NCBI GenBank assembly: GCA_963792175.1
Contig: CAWBVG010000014.1
Span: 1 to 64,000 of the forward strand
From: CAWBVG01 sp963792175
GTDB taxonomy: Bacteria; Acidobacteriota; Vicinamibacteria; Vicinamibacterales; CAVVIG01
Length of the DNA stretch: 64,000 nt
Direction of reading: 5' to 3'
Made by a program: the position numbers and the translations under genes. The first letter of the stretch is position 1, and the number at the start of each line of letters is the position of its first letter. Positions 20,215 through 28,865 of this stretch are shown in pieces. The notes below the pieces were generated by a model, which was not told the DNA's origin, did not search any database, and was given only the letters and a program-made list of their open reading frames with translations.

Positions 20215-20985
20215 TCAGAACGGCATCGACAGCGATCTCCCCAGAGTGACCTGTTCCCGCTCCGAAAACCCCTCGACGCCGATGGTAATCACGCTCTGCG
20301 GGGTGTCGAGGGACAGGCTGCCGTGCACGCGATCCCACCAGGACAACAGGCTGGAATAGTTCGTGTTCATCTCCTCGCCCTTCGTCGAGTGATGGATGCC
20401 GTGCATCCGCGGCGTCACGAACATGTACTGCAGCGCGCGTTCGGCCTCGATCGGCAGTTCGAGGTTGCTGTGATGAAAGATGACGGACAGGAACAGCGCC
20501 TGCTGCCACGCAGTCAGCGTGTCGCGATCCACGCCGAGCAGCAGCACCTGGGCGGCGCGGAAGCCGGCCGCCAGCGCGAGCTCGCCGAAGTGAAACCGCA
20601 ATCCCGTGGTGCTGTCCAGATCCAGATCGACGTGGTGCACCGAGTGGAACCGCCAGAGGCCCGGCACGCGGTGATTCAGCCAGTGCCAGAGATACAGCGT
20701 GTAGTCGAGCAGCACGAAGCCCAGTAGAACGCGCAGCGCACGCGGCAGGCGGCGGAGCGGCGTCGACCGCAGCAGCCCCAGCCGGCGGCGTTCGGCAAGA
20801 CGCTGCGCCGGCGCCACGATCGGCAGCTCGCTCGCCGCCGTCGTCGCGGCCGCGAGCAGGCCGATGGCGACGTTGCGGCCGACGCGCGCCGGTCCAGGTT
20901 CTTTTCGCGTCCGCAGCGGATGCAGCCGCTCGAAGACGAACAGGGCGCCCGCCGCGACGCCAAACGCCAGCCACTTGATGCGCAC
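20215..20985 (-). CDS. Fatty acid hydroxylase / sterol desaturase family membrane enzyme
   Basis: About 256 residues. Start set at GTG 20985 (VRIKWLAFGVAAG) because GGAGG lies nine bases upstream; the longer frame begins in a repeat. Di-iron histidine clusters are present: HWLNH, HSVHH, HHSNLE and HGIHH, spaced as in the ERG3-type family. Several TM segments. The family hydroxylates or desaturates lipids using O2; the substrate here is unknown. Its ribosome site is inside a 17-bp inverted repeat. Confidence 0.85.
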   Translation of the reverse strand: MRIKWLAFGVAAGALFVFERLHPLRTRKEPGPARVGRNVAIGLLAAATTAASELPIVAPAQRLAERRRLGLLRSTPLRRLPRALRVLLGFVLLDYTLYLWHWLNHRVPGLWRFHSVHHVDLDLDSTTGLRFHFGELALAAGFRAAQVLLLGVDRDTLTAWQQALFLSVIFHHSNLELPIEAERALQYMFVTPRMHGIHHSTKGEEMNTNYSSLLSWWDRVHGSLSLDTPQSVITIGVEGFSEREQVTLGRSLSMPF

Positions 20986-20991
20986 CGATCG

Positions 20992-21036
20992 CGACCTCCG
21001 TCCCCCGTGGAAGAGTGTAACGGGGGACGGAGGTCG
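20992..21036. promoter_or_regulatory. Perfect 17-bp inverted repeat in a divergent promoter region
   Basis: CGACCTCCGTCCCCCGT at 20992-21008 is repeated as its exact reverse complement at 21020-21036, with an 11-base loop. It lies between divergent genes (hydroxylase and ABC permease) and covers the GGAGG of the hydroxylase. In RNA the stem would hide that ribosome site. It could also be an operator or a mobile REP-like element. Confidence 0.75.
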
Positions 21037-21077
21037 ACTGACAACTTCGGCGGCGCTGCCCTCGTCTAAGCCATCCA

Positions 21078-23639
21078 ATGGCACATCCCGCTGGCGCCGT
21101 CCGCTACGCGCTCCGGCAATTCTGGACCTCACGCGTGTTCACCGCCGCCGCCGTCCTCACGCTCGCGCTGGGCATCGGCGGCACCACGGCCATTTTCACG
21201 TTGATCCACGCCGTGATGCTGCGGTCGCTGCCGGTTGGCGATCCGGCGAGCCTCTACCGCATCGGCGACGGCGACAACTGCTGCGTGCAGGGCGGACCGC
21301 AGGACCGCTGGGGCATGTTCTCTTTCCCGCTGTTCGAGCGGCTGAAAGCGCGAAACGCCGGAGTTCGAGCAGGTGGCCGCGTTTCAGGCCGGCGGCGCGC
21401 GATTGAGCGTCCGGCGTGAAGGCATCGACGACGCGGCCAGGCCGCTGCGGTCGGAGTACGTCACCGGCAACTATTTCTCGACGCTCGGCGTCGGCGCCTT
21501 CGGCGGCCGCGTCTTCACCCCCGACGACGACAAACCATCGGCGACACCGGCGGCGGTCATCAGCCATCACGCCTGGCAGGGCACCTACGGCGGCGATCCT
21601 TCGGTCGTCGGCTCGACGTTCGTCATCGAGGGGCATCCGTTCACCGTCGTCGGCGTCGCGCCGCCCGGGTTCTTCGGCGAGACGCTGCGCAGCGATCCGC
21701 CGGACCTCTGGATTCCGCTCCATCAGGAGCCGCTGATCGTCGGCGACCGCTCGCTGCTGCGTCAGCCGGTCGCGGCGTGGCTCCGAGCGATCGGCCGGCT
21801 GCGGCCGGGAGCCTCGATCGACGGCATGGCGCCGCGCCTGACGACGGTCTTGCGCCAGTGGATGGAACACGACTCGGGTTATCCCTCCAACTGGATGCCG
21901 GAAGTCATTCGCATGCTGCCGAAGCAGACAATCGCGGTCGTGCCGGCCGGAGCCGGCGTCGGCATCATGAAAGAAGAGTACGGACAGAGCCTGCAGATCC
22001 TGCTGGGCGTCTGCGGTCTCGTGCTGCTGATCGCGTGCGCCAACGTCGCGAACCTCCTGCTCGCGCGCGCGGTCGCGCGTCGTGGCCAAACCGCCGTGCG
22101 CCTCGCGATCGGCGCGTCACGGCGCCAGATCGTCACCCAGGCGCTCGTCGAAAGCGTGCTGCTCGCGATGGCGGGCGGTATCGCGGGCCTCGTCGTCGCG
22201 ATGGCCGCGGCGCAGCTGCTGCTCAATCTGGCCTTCTCGAACTCCCACTTCCTGCCGATCAGCACGCTGGCCGTCGCTGCCGGTGCTCGGCTTTGCGTTC
22301 CTCCTCGCGCTCGTCACCGGCATCCTCTTCGGCGTCGCGCCGGCCTGGTTCGCGACGCGGACGGATCCCATCGATGCGCTCCGCGGCTCGGGCCGCAGCA
22401 CCAGCGACCACTCGTCGTTCACGCGCAAGGCGCTGCTCGTCGTGCAGGCCACGCTCTCGGTGGTGCTCGTCGCCGGCGCGACGATGCTCGCGCGCAGCCT
22501 CAACAAGCTCGAGCACCAGGACTTCGGCTACCAGGTGCAGGGACGGGTCCTGGTGTCACTGAACCGCCCGCCCGCGACCTACACGCCGGGCAAACTGGCG
22601 GCGCTCTACCGGCAGATCGAGGAGCGGCTCAACCGTCTGCCCGGCGTGCAGGGTTCGGGCCTGGCGCTCTACAACCCGCTGACGGACAACTGGAGCGAAC
22701 TGATTTTCGTGTCGGGCCATCCGGCGCCGAAGATGAGCGAGGAATCGGGCGCATCCTGGGACCGCGTGAGCGCCCGCTATCTTCAGAACCTGGGCGTGCC
22801 GGTGCTGCGCGGCCGTGCGTTCACCGAGGCGGACAACGAAACCACCGCGCCGGTGGCGGTCGTCAACGAAGCCTTCGTCAAGCGCTTCTTCAAGAGCGAC
22901 GAGAATCCGCTCGACCAGCACTTCGGTCTCGACCTGCCCGAGCTCGCCGGCACGTTCCGCATCGTCGGCGTGATCCGCGACGCGAAGTTCGCCGGCTGGG
23001 GCTTGAACCGGCCGGCGCGACCGATGTTCTACGTGCCGCTGGCGCAATACATCGACTATGACAACGAGGTCATGAAGCGAATCGAGCTCGCATCGCACTT
23101 CATCGCCGGCATGCTGCTCGTCACCACTACGCCCCCGGGCACGCTGGAGCCGCTGGTCACGAAGGCGCTCTCGGAGATCGATCCCAACCTGACGATCACC
23201 AGCGTGCGGACGATGGAGCAGCAGGTGGCGATGTCGTTCGATCAGGAGCGCGCCGTCGCGAGCCTCGCCGGTCTGTTCGGGATCGTGGCGCTGGCGCTTG
23301 CCGCGGTGGGCCTCTACGGCGTCACGGCGTACACCGTCGCTCAGCGAACGAACGAGATCGGCATCCGCATGGCGCTTGGCGCCGACCACCGGCACGGTGA
23401 TCGACCTCGTCCTGCGCGGCGCGTTCAAGCGCGTCGTCGTCGGATTGATTCTCGGCTTGCCGCTGGCACTGGGCGCCGGGCGCCTGATCGCGACACAGCT
23501 TTACGGCGTGGCGTTCTGGGATCCGCTGGCGCTGGCCGTCGCCGCCGGTTCGCTCGCGGTGTGCGCGTTTGTCGCCGCGATCATTCCGGCGGCGCGCGCC
23601 GCGTCGATTTCACCGATGAAGGCGCTGAGAGCGGAGTGA
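21078..23639 (+). CDS. Orphan FtsX/MacB-type ABC permease, three frameshifts
   Basis: Reconstructed to about 850 residues. N-terminal TM (VFTAAAVLTLALGIGGTTAIFTLIHAVML), MacB-like periplasmic domain, an FtsX TM block (GLVLLIACANVANLLLARAVARRGQTAVRLAIGASR), a second periplasmic domain, and a final FtsX block (GIVALALAAVGLYGVTAY ... LALAVAAGSLAVCAFVAAII). Extra single bases near 21358, 22275 and 23388 shift the frame by one each time. No ATPase gene is adjacent. This duplicated layout without ATPase is the form annotated as ADOP in Acidobacteria. Substrate unknown. Confidence 0.87.
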
Positions 23640-23722
23640 CAGCTAGCCGACTCCCGTGACAGCGCCTAGCCCCTAGCCCCGACTCCCGTGACAGCTAGCC
23701 CCTAGCCCCTAGCCCCGACAGT
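23639..23722. repeat. CTAGCCC-family composite repeat
   Basis: Contains CTAGCCC units in three blocks, separated by CGACTCCCGTGACAG spacers (GACTCCCGTGACAG occurs twice). Fills the 84 bp between the convergent permease and lactate permease genes. This is the longest array of its family here. Confidence 0.85.
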
Positions 23723-23723
23723 C

Positions 23724-25574
23724 TCAGAGTGCCGGAACCATCCACGGCACCACGTACGCCTGAAGCATCGCGAGCAGGCCCATCAGCCCCGTGAGAATCA
23801 GGCTGTGCGCGAAGACCTTCGCGAAGATCTCGCCTTCGCGACCCACCGCGCCCACGCCCGCCGCGCCGACGGACAGATTCTGCGGGCTGATCATCTTCCC
23901 CATCACGCCGCCGGAGCTGTTCGTTGCGCCCATCAGGACGGGATCGAGACCCGACAACTTGGCCGTCGTCGCCTGCAAGGGCCCGAACAGCGTGTTGGAC
24001 GAGGTGTCGCTTCCGGTCAGGAAGACGCCGATCATGCCGAGCCACGCCGAGAAGAACGGAAACAGCACGCCGGTCTTCGCGAGCGCGAGCGCCATCGACG
24101 AGGTCATGCCGGAGTAATTCATCACGGTGGCGATCGAGAGAATGAACGCGATGGTAATGATCGGCAATCGCAGCTGGCGGAGCGTCTTGACGAACGTCGT
24201 CCACAGGACGCCAGGCGCCATCCCCGACATGATCATCGGGATGGAGGCGAACAGCGCGGCCAGGAACACCAGGGTGCCGGCAGCGGCGAGAAAGTCGAGC
24301 CTGTATGTCAGCGGATACGCCGTCGACGCGGCGACGACTGGCGGTTCGCGCTGCACGACTGCCGCGGGCTTGCCGTCCTGGATGCGGTACGCGCCAGGCC
24401 AGTGGAATTCCCAGACCGGAAAGCGGAAGCCCTGGGGACTGACCGCGGCGCTCGGGCCGATCCACGGGTCCGCGCACAGCCGATTGCCGCCCTGTCCGCA
24501 TTTCAGCAGCGCCGTGACGTTGGCGGGCGGCTTCAAGGTCGACAGGCCGGCAAAGTTGCCGATCTGGCCGATGAGCACCGTGACAATCAGAATGGCGTAG
24601 GTGGCGTAGGCGCGGAACACACGACCGCCCGTATCGACGGTCTGTGTAGGCGGAGCCACGAAGTGGCCACCGCCGACGCCCACTGGCACCGCCGCCACGG
24701 CGAACTGCGCACCGGCGGTATAGATTTCCGCCGGCTGCCAGACCCGAAGGAGAAGCGCAACCGAGGTCAACGACAGCAGCGCAGACAGCGCATCTGTCAA
24801 CTCCGGTCCGACGAAGTTGGACACGACGAACTGGCCGATGGCGAAAGTCCCACCTGCTGTCAGCGCGGCCGGCCAAATCTCGATCATGCGGCGCCACCCC
24901 GCGTACAACACCACGAGGTAGGCGGGAATCGCCAGCGAGAAGATCGGCAGCTGACGGCCGACCATCGCCGACAACGCGTGCGTCGTGCTCTGCGTGTCGT
25001 GGCCCAGCATCGGCGCGAGCAGGCCGCCGAGCGTCGTCACCGGAATGCCGAGCGATCCGAACGCGACCGGTGCCGTGTTGGCGATGAGTGCGAGGCCGGC
25101 CGCCATGATCGGCTCGAAGCCGAGTCCGGCGAGCATCGACGCCGTAATCGCCACCGGCGCGCCGAATCCCGCGATGCCTTCGATGAGGGCACCGAAGCAG
25201 AAGGCGACGAGCAGCAATTGCACTCGGCGGTCGCCGGTCAGGCGCGAGAGCGATCGGCGAATCACGTCGAAGTCGCCGCTTTCGACCGACAGGTTGTAAA
25301 AGAAGACGGCGCTGAGCACGATCCAGCTGATCGGCCAGAGACCGAACGCCATCCCATGAGTTGCCGCGGCCACGGTCAGCGAAAGCGGCATGCCCCAGAC
25401 GAGCCACGCAAGGGCGAAGGCTGCCCCCGCCGCCGCGATCGCCGCCCGCCACGGCGCCACGCGGATGCCGGCCAGCAGCACCGCAAGCAGCAGGGGCGGC
25501 AGCGCCGCGACGAGCGCCGAGAAGAGAACGCTGCCACCGACGGGGCTATACACTTGATGGAAGGCTTCAGCCAT
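23724..25574 (-). CDS. lctP: L-lactate permease
   Basis: 616 residues, intact. A 12-14 TM carrier of the LctP family that imports lactate or glycolate with protons. Characteristic motifs are GFGAPVAITASMLAGLGFEP, NTAPVAFGSLGIPV and, near the end, LTGSDTSSNTLFGPLQ and GATNSSGGVMGKMISPQNL. A soluble loop of about 90 residues (CGQGGNRLCADPWIG ...) between TM segments in the middle contains two Cys; a similar loop occurs in longer LctP proteins. No lactate dehydrogenase gene is next to it. Confidence 0.93.
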   Translation of the reverse strand: MAEAFHQVYSPVGGSVLFSALVAALPPLLLAVLLAGIRVAPWRAAIAAAGAAFALAWLVWGMPLSLTVAAATHGMAFGLWPISWIVLSAVFFYNLSVESGDFDVIRRSLSRLTGDRRVQLLLVAFCFGALIEGIAGFGAPVAITASMLAGLGFEPIMAAGLALIANTAPVAFGSLGIPVTTLGGLLAPMLGHDTQSTTHALSAMVGRQLPIFSLAIPAYLVVLYAGWRRMIEIWPAALTAGGTFAIGQFVVSNFVGPELTDALSALLSLTSVALLLRVWQPAEIYTAGAQFAVAAVPVGVGGGHFVAPPTQTVDTGGRVFRAYATYAILIVTVLIGQIGNFAGLSTLKPPANVTALLKCGQGGNRLCADPWIGPSAAVSPQGFRFPVWEFHWPGAYRIQDGKPAAVVQREPPVVAASTAYPLTYRLDFLAAAGTLVFLAALFASIPMIMSGMAPGVLWTTFVKTLRQLRLPIITIAFILSIATVMNYSGMTSSMALALAKTGVLFPFFSAWLGMIGVFLTGSDTSSNTLFGPLQATTAKLSGLDPVLMGATNSSGGVMGKMISPQNLSVGAAGVGAVGREGEIFAKVFAHSLILTGLMGLLAMLQAYVVPWMVPAL

Positions 25575-25625
25575 GGGGGGGCATTATGCCCGAAGTAGAG
25601 CTGAGCGACGAGATCACGCACACGA

Positions 25626-26030
25626 ATGAGTGAGGACCCGCCGGCGCCTGATGGCGTGCGTCTGGACGTCTGGCTCGACGTCGCCTGCCTCTATCGGACG
25701 CGTTCCGAGGCGCAGAAGGCGTGTCAGAACGGAAAGGTGGAGGTCAACGGGCAGGCGGCCCAACCGAAACGACGACTCCACGTCGGAGACGAACTGCAGA
25801 TCAAGCGTCCGTTCGGGCGCCAGCAGCGCGTGACCGTGCGAGCGCTGGCCGACAGCCACATCCGAAAGACGGACGCGAAACAGCTGTATGAGGACCTGAC
25901 GCCTCCGCCGACTCCGCAAGAAATTGAATTGCGCCGGGTAGAACGCGTCTATCGAGCCGCCATGAACGCGACCGGCTCGCCTGACAAGCGGCAGCGGCGC
26001 GCTCTGAGAAAAATGAAGGGGCGCGACTAG
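25626..26030 (+). CDS. hslR: S4-domain RNA-binding protein (Hsp15-like)
   Basis: 134 residues. N-terminal S4 domain (VRLDVWLDVACLYRTRSEAQKACQNGKVEVNGQAAQPKRRLHVGD) followed by a basic C-terminal tail. Length and layout match Hsp15, which in other bacteria binds 50S subunits carrying stalled nascent chains. The usual leading D-K-W-L is here D-V-W-L. Encoded alone, divergent from lctP. Confidence 0.8.
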   Translation: MSEDPPAPDGVRLDVWLDVACLYRTRSEAQKACQNGKVEVNGQAAQPKRRLHVGDELQIKRPFGRQQRVTVRALADSHIRKTDAKQLYEDLTPPPTPQEIELRRVERVYRAAMNATGSPDKRQRRALRKMKGRD

Positions 26031-26067
26031 GAGAACGTCGCGAAGTCAGGTCCGCTGACGCGTCCCC

Positions 26068-26337
26068 TCACTTCATCGGTTTCATTTCGACCTCGGTCGC
26101 CGCCATCTTGTAAGAGATCGTCACACGATCGCCGATCTTCGGTGTGACGCCCTTGGTGTCCTTCGTGAGCTCGAACTGCCAGGTTTCCTTGGCACTCTTC
26201 TCGACCATCAGGCTGTTCGAGTCGACCGCCTTGACCACGCCGGTGAACTGATACGACTTGGCGGAAGCATATCCGCCGGCCGCGACCGCGAGCACGATGA
26301 GAATCACGATCGCGATGCCGGCGAATGTGTGCTTCAT
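26068..26337 (-). CDS. Small exported protein of unknown function
   Basis: 89 residues. N-terminal hydrophobic export signal (IAIVILIVLAVAAGGYASA) and a small beta domain: YQFTGVVKAVDSNSLMVEK ... WQFELTKDTKG ... IGDRVTISYKM. The Gly-Val-Val-x-x-V-D pattern resembles small OB-like periplasmic domains (DUF5666 or copper-chaperone-like). No metal ligands except a few Met near the end (MAATEVEMKPMK). Single gene. Confidence 0.7.
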   Translation of the reverse strand: MKHTFAGIAIVILIVLAVAAGGYASAKSYQFTGVVKAVDSNSLMVEKSAKETWQFELTKDTKGVTPKIGDRVTISYKMAATEVEMKPMK

Positions 26338-26360
26338 GCTGCTCCGTTACTCCGCTTCTG

Positions 26361-26422
26361 ATAGCTAGCCCCGAGCCCCGACAGGTAATCTAGAGCCCCG
26401 ACAGCTAGCCCCTAGCCCCGAT
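26361..26422. repeat. CTAGCCC-family repeat
   Basis: GATAGCTAGCCCCGAGCC, then CCGACAG, a short break (GTAATCTAGAG), and CCCCGACAGCTAGCCC again followed by CTAGCCCCGATGAG. Degenerate heptamers, same family as at 17.1, 23.7, 56.8, 60.05 and 60.35 kb. Confidence 0.8.
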
Positions 26423-26435
26423 GAGTAGCCCAGCC

Positions 26436-26723
26436 CTACTCAGGCCTGTTCCCGATATCGCCGCCCGTGGCGCCTGTGCCCTGGCGGAAATTCCGAGTGC
26501 CGCCGACTTCCGTACCCAGCCCACCCGTGACACCTTCGGTGACATCCCGGGAGCCGGCGTGATGGCTCTGATCGTGACCCGATCCACCTTCCATCGACTC
26601 GTCGTTTTCGAGGCTGTCGGCGTCGCCGCGTCCAGCCGATCCGCTGATGTGATCCCGCGTGCCCGGCGCAGGGTTGATATCGCCGAGGATGCCGCTCAGA
26701 ATCCGATCCTTCTCTTTGGCCAT
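26436..26723 (-). CDS. Small hydrophilic glycine-rich protein
   Basis: Start at ATG 26723 (MAKEKDRILSGILGDINP), preceded by GAGGAGAG. 95 residues, rich in Gly, Asp, Ser and His (SMEGGSGHDQSHHAGSRDVTEGVTGGLGTEVGG), with no hydrophobic core. Probably disordered; resembles hydrophilin/desiccation-type proteins in composition only. Position just after the glycogen debranching gene fits a stress role, but this is speculation. Confidence 0.6.
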   Translation of the reverse strand: MAKEKDRILSGILGDINPAPGTRDHISGSAGRGDADSLENDESMEGGSGHDQSHHAGSRDVTEGVTGGLGTEVGGTRNFRQGTGATGGDIGNRPE

Positions 26724-26766
26724 TCCACTCTCCTCGGCCAGATTCGACTCGCAAGCGTTGTGCCGA

Positions 26767-28857
26767 CTAGACGGCGACCGCGTCAGAGCTCGACGGCGCG
26801 GGTTGCTGAGCACGCTGGGCGAGCTTCACCCAGACGCGCAACACTTCGGCGACGCTCCACGCCTGGGCAATACAGCCGCGCGGCGTGTACGGGGGTTCGG
26901 CGTCGAACACCTCGCTGATCGACCCGATGCACGCTTCGTTGAGATGCGGCACGAAGCCGTCGAGCACGCGCTGCGCGCCGGCCCAGTCGTCCGGATAGAC
27001 CTTCAGCCAGGCATCGATGTACGGCCCGGCGAGCCACGCCCAGACGGTTCCCTGGTGATAGGCGGCATCGCGCGCGCGGAGATCGCCGAAGTACCTCGAT
27101 TTGTATTCCACGTCTCCCGGCGCCAGCGATCGCAGGCCGACGGGCGTCGCCAGCCGATCGCGGACGACGCGCATCACCGGTTCCCATCGATGCTCCAGCA
27201 GCACCGGATGCGGCAATGCGATCGCGAAAATCTGGTTGGGCCGGCACTTCGGATCGGTGGGGCCGACCTCGCCGTCGATGACGTCATAGAGATAGCCGCC
27301 GTCGGCGTACCAGAAGCGCTCGTTGAACGAGCGGCGCACCTGGTCCGCACGGTCGCGGTACACCTCCGCGCGATCGTCGTGGTCCTTCGCCCACTCCTCC
27401 ATCAACTTCAGGGCGTTGAACCAGAGCGCGTTGATCTCGACGGCTTTGCCGCGCCGCGGCGTGACGACCCAGTCGTCCACTTTCGCGTCCATCCACGTGA
27501 GCTGGTACCCCGGTGCGCCCTGCGCGACGAGGCCATCAACGGGATCGACGTGAATGCCAAACGCCGTGCCCTGCACGTGGCGAGCGATGATCTCCTTGAG
27601 GGTCGGATACAGACGCGCGAGCGTCAGCCGATCGCCTGACGACTCGACGTAGCGGTTGACGGCGTGAAAGAACCAGAGCGTGGCATCCGCGGTGTGATAC
27701 AAGCCTTCCCGCTCCCCTTCCGGAAACATGTTCGGGATGAGGCCGTCACGCACGTAGTGCGCGAAGGTTCGCAGAATATAGCCGGCCTCGGCATAGCGAC
27801 CGGTGGTGAGCGTCAGACCTTCGAGGCTGATCATCGTGTCGCGGCCCCAGTCGGTAAACCAGTGATAGCCGGCGATCACCGTTCGTACTTCGTCGCCGTA
27901 GGCGCGGGCGCGGGCGATTTCACCAGTGCGGCCGGCGGGCGCGATGACGAACTGATCGGCGGCGATCACGAGCTCGGCGGCGAGTCCTTCGCGTGCCTCG
28001 GCGGCAGCCTGTGCCAGCAGCCGCTCGCGTCGGATACGCTCGGCGCCCAGCGCGACCGTCGGTTCCAGCACGTTCATCGTCTCGGGCGCTTCCGTCGACG
28101 CCACGAGCGTGGCGCGTGTCCCATCGGTCAGCGCGAGGCGGAACGCGCCGGGACTCCAGAGATCGCCGTTCGCCTGGTAGCCGCGGCTTTCCTCGACTGG
28201 ATAGAGCACGTTGTCGATGCGTTTCGGGTCCAGCGTGAACGTCGCCTCGGCGCCTCGCCACTGCAGGCGAAGCGGCGGCAGCTTGCTGCCTGGGAGCAAA
28301 ATCTCCGAACGGTCCGCGATCGCGCGGAACTCGTAGGGCAACGCCAGCGGCTCGCTGACCGGCAGTTCCTGCGCGCGGAAATTGACCGCCGGCCGCAGCA
28401 GCAGCTCTGCCGGCTCTGACCCCGCAAGCCGCTCGTACATCACGTACACGGTGTTCTGCATGTACGACAGAAACACGCGCTTTTCGATGACTGTGCCTTC
28501 CACATCGAAGCGCCAGACCGGCAGGCCCGCCTCGAGCCGGAACTCGACGAGATGCCCCGTGCCATGCGCATCCGGTGCGGCTCCCGTCCGCTCCCGTCCA
28601 CCGAACTCGTAGCAGCGACCGTCCGCGAAGCGCAGTTCTTCGGCGACCCGACTCAGCATGACGATTCGGCCGAACGGCGCCGGCAGCGCCGCAATGAGCA
28701 CGCCGTGATAGCGGCGCGTGATCACACCCGCGACGGTCCCCGAGGCGTACCCGCCCAGACCATTCGTGACGAGCCATTCGCGCGTGACGAGCGCGTCCGC
28801 GTCCTCCTCACCCGGTGGCGGCCATGGGATACGACGAATCGGCTCCGTGATCCGCAT
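26767..28857 (-). CDS. Glycogen debranching enzyme (amylo-alpha-1,6-glucosidase)
   Basis: Start at ATG 28857 (MRITEPIRRIPWP), supported by GAGG seven bases upstream. 696 residues: N-terminal beta domain of bacterial-type debranching enzymes (TNGLGGYASGTVAGVITRRYHGVLIAAL), then an (alpha/alpha)6 GH133-like catalytic domain (YHWFTDWGRDTMISLEGLTL ... DATLWFFHAVNRY ... HQGTVWAWLAGPYIDAW). Cleaves alpha-1,6 branches in glycogen. Follows treZ by 8 bp, so both belong to one glucan/trehalose operon. Confidence 0.9.
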   Translation of the reverse strand: MRITEPIRRIPWPPPGEEDADALVTREWLVTNGLGGYASGTVAGVITRRYHGVLIAALPAPFGRIVMLSRVAEELRFADGRCYEFGGRERTGAAPDAHGTGHLVEFRLEAGLPVWRFDVEGTVIEKRVFLSYMQNTVYVMYERLAGSEPAELLLRPAVNFRAQELPVSEPLALPYEFRAIADRSEILLPGSKLPPLRLQWRGAEATFTLDPKRIDNVLYPVEESRGYQANGDLWSPGAFRLALTDGTRATLVASTEAPETMNVLEPTVALGAERIRRERLLAQAAAEAREGLAAELVIAADQFVIAPAGRTGEIARARAYGDEVRTVIAGYHWFTDWGRDTMISLEGLTLTTGRYAEAGYILRTFAHYVRDGLIPNMFPEGEREGLYHTADATLWFFHAVNRYVESSGDRLTLARLYPTLKEIIARHVQGTAFGIHVDPVDGLVAQGAPGYQLTWMDAKVDDWVVTPRRGKAVEINALWFNALKLMEEWAKDHDDRAEVYRDRADQVRRSFNERFWYADGGYLYDVIDGEVGPTDPKCRPNQIFAIALPHPVLLEHRWEPVMRVVRDRLATPVGLRSLAPGDVEYKSRYFGDLRARDAAYHQGTVWAWLAGPYIDAWLKVYPDDWAGAQRVLDGFVPHLNEACIGSISEVFDAEPPYTPRGCIAQAWSVAEVLRVWVKLAQRAQQPAPSSSDAVAV

Positions 28858-28865
28858 CGGTTTCC

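Noticed and set aside
17493..20249. A 918-codon plus-strand open frame across two minus-strand genes
   Set aside because: High GC leaves long antisense frames. The translation is Arg/Ala-rich with no domain, while both minus-strand genes have signal peptides and clear repeats or motifs.
21358..23388. Programmed ribosomal frameshifting in the ABC permease
   Set aside because: No slippery heptamer or pseudoknot at the shift points, and similar shifts occur in many unrelated genes.
23805..25598. A 597-codon plus-strand frame opposite the lactate permease
   Set aside because: Shadow frame; the permease on the minus strand is complete and recognisable.
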